From Chloroflexota bacterium (lineage in GTDB: Bacteria; Chloroflexota; Dehalococcoidia; GIF9; UBA5629): 19,241 bases of DNA. Position numbers and translations under genes: made by a program. The notes below the pieces were generated by a model that worked only from the letters and a program-made list of their open reading frames with translations, was not told where the DNA came from and did no database searches. Location of the stretch: NCBI GenBank assembly GCA_020354105.1, contig CP070642.1, positions 371,952 through 391,192 of the forward strand, in the 5' to 3' direction. Positions 15,130 through 19,241 of the stretch are shown in pieces (the stretch's first letter is position 1; the number at the start of each line of letters is the position of its first letter).

Positions 15130-15903
15130 ATGGCATTCTTAGAAGTTCAAAATTTAACCAAAACCTTCGGTGGGCTGGCGGCTGTTAATGATGTCAGCTT
15201 CAAGATAGAAAGGGATGAAATCGTCGGCTTGATTGGGCCTAATGGTTCCGGCAAGACCACTCTCATCCGTTGTATGCTCGGCATATTAAGACCTACCTCA
15301 GGTAAAGTTATATTTAATGGCAAGGATATTACGAAAAAACGACCTTGGGAAATTGTCCAGAGAGGCATGGTAGGAACTTTTCAGGTGGTAAAGCCTTTCC
15401 GCCGTCTGCCCATCGCCGCCAATGTGATGGTAGGTTGTCTTTGCCCAAGGATAACCAAGCGCGGCGAGTGGGTTAAAAGAGCCGAGGTAAAAGCACGAGA
15501 TGCTCTGGAGTTCGTCGGTATTGCCGACATGGCTCTAGAACCAGCTTCCATCCTATCACACGGTGATCTAAAACGGCTGGAGGTTGCCAGAGCAATTGCC
15601 ACCGAGCCGGATATGCTAATCCTGGACGAGCCTTTCGGTGGACTTAATCCCGCAGAGACAGAACTTGTGGCAAAATCGATGAAGAGATTGCACAAGGGCG
15701 GAAGATTCGGCAGACTTCATAGCGAAGGTCCGGCTATGCTTATCATAGAGCACAAACTCAGTGAGCTAATGAAGATAGTGGATAGAGTAATCGTACTTAA
15801 CTTTGGCGAAATCATCACCCAGGGTACACCTGAGGAAATATCTAAAAATAAGCAGGTGATTGAAGCCTATACAGGCAAGGAGGTGCTCATTGCTGGAAGC
15901 TAA
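15130..15903 (+). CDS. Branched-chain-amino-acid-type ABC transporter ATPase (LivG-like)
   Basis: A 257-residue ATPase of the HAAT (LivG) family. Walker A is GPNGSGKTT at residues 36-44, the Q-loop is GTFQVVKPF, the signature region is LSHGDLKRLEVARAI (family-typical departure from LSGGQ), and Walker B is LILDEPFGGLNP. An H-loop (IIEHKLSELMKIVDRV) and a LivG-type C-terminus (VIEAYTGKE) follow. GAGGAG precedes the ATG. It is 7 nt after the second ligase and overlaps the LivF-like gene by 14 nt, indicating coupled translation. It energises uptake with the LivF-like partner and the LivH/LivM-like permeases coded on the opposite strand. The substrate is not determined; 'branched-chain amino acid' is a family label. 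Confidence 0.93.
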   Translation: MAFLEVQNLTKTFGGLAAVNDVSFKIERDEIVGLIGPNGSGKTTLIRCMLGILRPTSGKVIFNGKDITKKRPWEIVQRGMVGTFQVVKPFRRLPIAANVMVGCLCPRITKRGEWVKRAEVKARDALEFVGIADMALEPASILSHGDLKRLEVARAIATEPDMLILDEPFGGLNPAETELVAKSMKRLHKGGRFGRLHSEGPAMLIIEHKLSELMKIVDRVIVLNFGEIITQGTPEEISKNKQVIEAYTGKEVLIAGS

Positions 15904-16639
15904 AAACGTAACAGTTTGTTATGACACAGCCATGGTGCTGGATGACGCCAGCCTGAAGGTTGAAAAAGGCGAGTTAGTAGGGCTTGTAGGCCCCAACGGC
16001 GCTGGAAAGACCACCCTACTCAGGGCTATGTCAGGATTGATAAAGTGGGAGAAGGAAGTTATGAGGGGAACAAGGGAAGCAGACATAACCTTTGAGGGAA
16101 CTATAGAATTTGAGGGGGAAAGGATTGAAAAACTGTCAGCCTCTGAGATAGCCAAAAGGGGTCTGCTCCTTTGCCCTGAGAGAGGCCGGCCGTTTGTTGA
16201 AATGACGGTCAAAGATAATCTGCTGGCTGGCGCCTATCTTGTTAAGGATAAAAAGGACATCAATAATAGCCTGGACAAGGTCTTTGAGCTCTTTCCCAGA
16301 TTGAAAGAGCGAGAAAACCAAATATCAGGAACGTTATCCGGTGGTGAAAGGCAAATGCTGGCTGTCGGAAGATCATTGATGCGTCGCCCCAAGTTCATGC
16401 TGGTTGATGAACCATCAAGTGGACTGGCACCAAAATTAAAGCAGGACTTGTTTAAACGTGTAGAAGAGATTTACCGTGAGCTGGGAGTTACCATATTACT
16501 GGCTGAACAGGACGTCAGCTTCGCCTTTGACCTGTCAGTAAGAAATTACGTCATGTCCAGAGGGCACATAATCGCCCATGGGACGGCTGAAGATTTGCTC
16601 AAAGACGAAACTATAAGAAAGACATACCTCGGGCTATAA
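15890..16639 (+). CDS. Branched-chain-amino-acid-type ABC transporter ATPase (LivF-like)
   Basis: A 249-residue second ATPase of the HAAT (LivF) family. Walker A is GPNGAGKTT at residues 34-42, CPERGRPFVEMTVKDNLLAGAY is the LivF-type helical region, the signature is LSGGERQMLAVGRSL, Walker B is FMLVDEPSSGLAP, and the H-loop region reads LLAEQDVSFAFDLS. I place the start at the TTG at 15890-15892, because AAGGAGG lies 6 nt before it and the product (MLEAKNVTVCYD) begins as LivF proteins do. An in-frame ATG at 15860 lies deeper inside the LivG-like gene without a ribosome-binding site. It is the last gene of the plus-strand unit and ends just before a strong terminator. Confidence 0.92.
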   Translation: MLEAKNVTVCYDTAMVLDDASLKVEKGELVGLVGPNGAGKTTLLRAMSGLIKWEKEVMRGTREADITFEGTIEFEGERIEKLSASEIAKRGLLLCPERGRPFVEMTVKDNLLAGAYLVKDKKDINNSLDKVFELFPRLKERENQISGTLSGGERQMLAVGRSLMRRPKFMLVDEPSSGLAPKLKQDLFKRVEEIYRELGVTILLAEQDVSFAFDLSVRNYVMSRGHIIAHGTAEDLLKDETIRKTYLGL

Positions 16640-16660
16640 AGCTTACTTGTCCATAAATTA

Positions 16661-16697
16661 AAACTAGACTCTAGGAAACTAGAGTCTAGTTTTTTTA
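16661..16697. terminator. Bidirectional rho-independent terminator
   Basis: A perfect 14-bp stem (16661-16674 with 16679-16692) closes a GAAA tetraloop and is followed by a run of T to 16696; one further A-T pair extends it. On the minus strand the stem is followed by TTTTAATTT, so it can also stop the transcript of the convergent permease genes. It lies between the LivF-like and LivM-like genes. Confidence 0.93.
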
Positions 16698-16720
16698 TTC
16701 CTTATATAGGAGAGATTTTC

Positions 16721-17770
16721 CTAGTGCAAAGAAGCGCTGCAGGCTCTACAGGTACTACGCCACCACACATTGGTTAGCTTGCAACGAGGGCATTCTCTCT
16801 CCAGCTTATCACGTATCCAGACAGCGATGCCTTCGGGCATGAAAAGAAGTATTATTACCACTATGCCAGCGAAGATTAACATTCTGAACTCTGGGACAAC
16901 ACGCAAAAACTCCATCAAAGGATAAAGGAAGTAAACTCCCACCACCGCACCATAAATGCTAACAATGCCACCAAACACCGTCCATATTATGGCCTGGAAC
17001 GACAATGTGAGCTCCAATGTAGACGGACCAGCAATTCTCATGAAATGAGCATATAGGCCGCCAGCAACTCCGGCAAAGAAGCCACCCACGATAAAGGCGA
17101 ACAGCTTATATCGTATTGTATTGATACCGCTGGCACGAGCCGCAATTTCATCCTCGCGTATAGCATGAAGAATAATTCCCGTCCTGATAAGACCACTTCT
17201 AGCATCGGTGAATTTCCACATTATGAACACGGAGAAAAGCATAACCACCAATGAGATATAGTAATCAGTCGTCCTGGATTCGGAGATACGGTCCAGATTA
17301 GGAATTCCCAGCTCGCCCCCAGTAAACTGGGTATTTGCAAAAATTATCCCGGTAAGAATAAGAGGAAACGCCAGCGTTACCAGAGCCAGATATGGTCCCC
17401 TCAATCTCAATGCCGGCAAACACATCAGTACACCAGCTACCGTTGCCGCTATTGCGCCGATTGGTATCGTAGCCCATATCGGCCAGTCCGGCCCCAGAGG
17501 AGCTCCCCTATTCAGCATAGCTGAGGTATAGGCAGCCACCCCGAAGAACAGGGCATGACCAAAGTTAACCTGGCCAGTATAGCCGGATATAAAATCCCAG
17601 CTGACGGCGAAGATAACGAACATATTGGCAAAAATCAGAGTGCGCAGGATATAAGGCTGCTGGACAAACAAAGGAATGAAAAACAAGAGCACAAAGAAAA
17701 CTAAAGCTATCAGCCTTCCCGGAATAGCTACTACATCGCCCTGAAAATCTCTAAAAAATCTACTTAGCAA
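16721..17770 (-). CDS. LivM-like ABC permease with C-terminal zinc-finger-like tail
   Basis: A polytopic HAAT-family permease of about 349 residues. It has multiple hydrophobic segments and the LivM block GYTGQVNFGHALFFGVAAYTS, plus LRLRGPYLALVTLAF and the cytoplasmic EAA-like loop AIREDEIAARASGI. Unusually, it ends with CPRC, ten residues, then CRAC, a C-x2-C-x3-N-x6-C-x2-C pattern at residues 327-344 that fits a small zinc finger on the cytoplasmic side. The start is uncertain: I prefer TTG at 17770, one base after the LivH stop, with AGGAG about 10 nt upstream; an in-frame TTG at 17791 would overlap LivH by 20 nt and has no site. It pairs with the LivH-like protein to form the channel. Confidence 0.9.
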   Translation of the reverse strand: MLSRFFRDFQGDVVAIPGRLIALVFFVLLFFIPLFVQQPYILRTLIFANMFVIFAVSWDFISGYTGQVNFGHALFFGVAAYTSAMLNRGAPLGPDWPIWATIPIGAIAATVAGVLMCLPALRLRGPYLALVTLAFPLILTGIIFANTQFTGGELGIPNLDRISESRTTDYYISLVVMLFSVFIMWKFTDARSGLIRTGIILHAIREDEIAARASGINTIRYKLFAFIVGGFFAGVAGGLYAHFMRIAGPSTLELTLSFQAIIWTVFGGIVSIYGAVVGVYFLYPLMEFLRVVPEFRMLIFAGIVVIILLFMPEGIAVWIRDKLERECPRCKLTNVWWRSTCRACSASLH

Positions 17771-17771
17771 T

Positions 17772-18644
17772 TTACAGTCTCTCCTCTTCAAAAACTACGC
17801 CAAATAGACCCTCAGGTCTAAAAACAAGTACTATCACCATGACCAACAAGGCAGCCGCACCCTTAAGAAAGGCCCCCGTCGGCAGCAGGTAAACGACCAG
17901 AACCTCAACCAATGCCAGAACAAAAGCCCCGATGATGCTCCCCTTGACACTCCCCAGGCCACCCAGCGTAATTATGGCCATGACCATCACGAATGGAGGC
18001 CACAGCATATGAGGTTCAAGGACTAATGTTGGAGCCACCAGCACACCAGCGACTGCCGCCAGCGCTGTGGCTATACCCATAACTGTGAATAATATAGTGG
18101 AGACATTAATCCCCATCAGATTAGCAACCTCGGTATCCTGAGCCGTAGCCCTGATGGCAATACCCAATCTCGTCTTCGACAAGAGCAACCATATGATGGC
18201 AAGAACAACCAGTGCTCCGATAAATATTAGCGCATGCTGGTAAACAACCTTCACGCCGAGTATTGTGAAATTTCCTTCAACAAAGGAGGGTGCCGAACGA
18301 TATTGGCCGGTGAAGGCAATCAGCATTAGCTCCTGAAATACTATGGCCACAGCCAGAGTTATCAGCATCACCGTCACATGGTGCTCACGCACACGGTCGA
18401 TAACCAACTTGTAGGTCAGCAGCCCAATGCCAGTGGTAACAATTATAGACACCAAAATGGACAAAACCGGGGGCCAACCGAGCATGTCGGCGAAATAAAA
18501 TATGCCATAGGCTGCAATCATGTAAAATGCCGTATGTGCCAGCTGTAGCACGCGGGCTACACCGAATATGAGGGAAAATCCAAGAGCCAGAAGTGCATAT
18601 ACACCTCCCCTTACCAGTGTATTAACTATAATACCTTCAATCAT
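17772..18644 (-). CDS. LivH-like ABC permease
   Basis: A 290-residue polytopic membrane protein of the HAAT (LivH) family. The N-terminus ALLALGFSLIFGVARVLQLAH is the family hallmark, followed by about eight hydrophobic segments, the cytoplasmic EAA-like loop IAIRATAQDTEVANLMGIN, and the C-terminal GGLGSVKGSIIGAFVLALVE and FRPEGLFG. It starts with ATG; the Shine-Dalgarno site (TTAGGT) is weak. The gene heads a two-gene permease unit on the minus strand with a good promoter upstream. Its ATPase partners are on the facing strand. No periplasmic binding protein gene is present, so specificity must be set by a gene outside the window. Confidence 0.94.
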   Translation of the reverse strand: MIEGIIVNTLVRGGVYALLALGFSLIFGVARVLQLAHTAFYMIAAYGIFYFADMLGWPPVLSILVSIIVTTGIGLLTYKLVIDRVREHHVTVMLITLAVAIVFQELMLIAFTGQYRSAPSFVEGNFTILGVKVVYQHALIFIGALVVLAIIWLLLSKTRLGIAIRATAQDTEVANLMGINVSTILFTVMGIATALAAVAGVLVAPTLVLEPHMLWPPFVMVMAIITLGGLGSVKGSIIGAFVLALVEVLVVYLLPTGAFLKGAAALLVMVIVLVFRPEGLFGVVFEEERL

Positions 18645-18686
18645 ATCTCGTATTACCTAACCTTCTGTCTTAAACTTGTCTTGCGC

Positions 18687-18715
18687 ATAATACCAAACAA
18701 CAAGCCGGATGGCAA
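18687..18715 (-). promoter_or_regulatory. Promoter of the LivH/LivM-type permease genes
   Basis: On the minus strand TTGCCA (18710-18715) and TATTAT (18687-18692) are separated by exactly 17 nt, a 5/6 match at each box. The start site would lie about 35 nt before the LivH ATG. This promoter is separate from the one that serves the ATPase genes. Confidence 0.65.
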
Positions 18716-18777
18716 GTCCCTACATAGAGACTCCTGACCGCTAGAGACTGGTGTCAGCAAACAGGACTCAAAAAGAT

Positions 18778-19241
18778 TTATTCTATTGATAAAGTGTGTG
18801 CTATCTCCGAAAACAGGGCTTCATCGTAAGGCGAGAAGGCATCTATGGTCCATACCCAGGCTCGGATTCGCTTGCCGTCCTTGTCCGTGCAGACACCAAA
18901 AGCCTTAATTTCATACATCTGATAGTCATATTTCAATGTGTATTCGAAGGCTGGTGTGCCATCGGATAGCGTCGTTTCTTCAATGTCCGAGGTAACTTTC
19001 CCTCCCGACGTATCTGGAAGATTATTGGTTTGAGCCACTATCCAATCAGCGGTCAGAGGTGCATCAGCATCAGCTACGCTAAGGCTCATTCCAGGAATGG
19101 CCCCTGTTATACCAAATGCAGCAACTACGATTTCGTTCACGAGCTCAGTGCGTTCTGCCCAGTCCTTTGGATATTGAACCGAAAAGCCATATTCGCTATT
19201 GGTATACGTTTTAGCTTCATATGACAATGCAGGTTGCTCTG
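18778..19241 (-). CDS. PsbP-like domain protein, 5' end cut by window edge
   Basis: The frame is open to the right edge, so the N-terminus (probably a lipoprotein signal) is missing; about 153 codons are visible, ending in TAA. The visible start KTYTNSEYGFSVQYPKDW matches the PsbP-like lipoprotein at 10579-11082 (KTYTNDQFGYSISHPYSW), and both end in a strand with I..(T/S)(L/F). A TTG codon at 19225-19227 could be read as a start, but the paralogue shows that the KTYTN segment should be preceded by a signal peptide. Function unknown; likely extracytoplasmic. The gene lies upstream of, and in the same direction as, the permease unit, with 133 nt and a promoter between. Confidence 0.8.
   Translation of the reverse strand, partial: EQPALSYEAKTYTNSEYGFSVQYPKDWAERTELVNEIVVAAFGITGAIPGMSLSVADADAPLTADWIVAQTNNLPDTSGGKVTSDIEETTLSDGTPAFEYTLKYDYQMYEIKAFGVCTDKDGKRIRAWVWTIDAFSPYDEALFSEIAHTLSIE

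Overview
The window looks like a chromosomal stretch from an uncultured, probably anaerobic member of the Chloroflexota, most likely class Dehalococcoidia. This rests on recognition, not on a marker gene: the two acyl-CoA ligases resemble the abundant dehalococcoidial ligase family, the exported proteins are lipoproteins or single-span anchored, a MacAB-type exporter is present without a TolC gene, and a short palindromic element of the 'TCATTGCGAGCG' type common in such genomes sits in an intergenic gap. Base composition looks close to balanced. TTG and GTG starts are frequent and are supported by good Shine-Dalgarno sites at several genes. No phage, transposase, plasmid or CRISPR feature is visible.

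Left part (1-5419). A 3' fragment of an alpha/alpha-toroid (glucoamylase/prenyltransferase-like) protein meets a small SAM-dependent methyltransferase tail to tail, with a 36-nt overlap of the coding ends. After a gap holding a palindromic element and a promoter comes a three-gene MacAB-type ABC exporter: an unusually long lipoprotein adaptor with three helical repeats, an ATPase and an FtsX-type permease.

Middle part (5423-10443). Five genes on the minus strand read in the order parvulin-like foldase, homoserine dehydrogenase, threonine synthase, flavin reductase, GTP cyclohydrolase I. The first three are 1-2 nt apart, so this is a tight operon that joins threonine synthesis, the first step of pterin/folate synthesis and a membrane-anchored folding factor. 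A tRNA-Pro(GGG) with its own promoter is divergent from it.

Right part (10579-19241). A module is bracketed by two related PsbP-like proteins. Inside are two tandem, very similar acyl-CoA ligases, each behind its own nearly identical promoter (TTGGCA-N17-TATACT). The second ligase runs into two branched-chain-amino-acid-type ABC ATPases (LivG/LivF-like). The matching permeases (LivH/LivM-like) lie on the opposite strand and converge on a shared perfect hairpin terminator. No substrate-binding protein is in view. The likely logic is uptake of an organic or amino acid by the Liv-type transporter and activation to a CoA thioester by the ligases; the substrate is unknown. The LivM-like permease carries an unexpected four-cysteine zinc-finger-like tail.

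All promoter, operator and terminator calls come from reading the sequence by eye. Similarity statements are by-eye judgements, not alignments.
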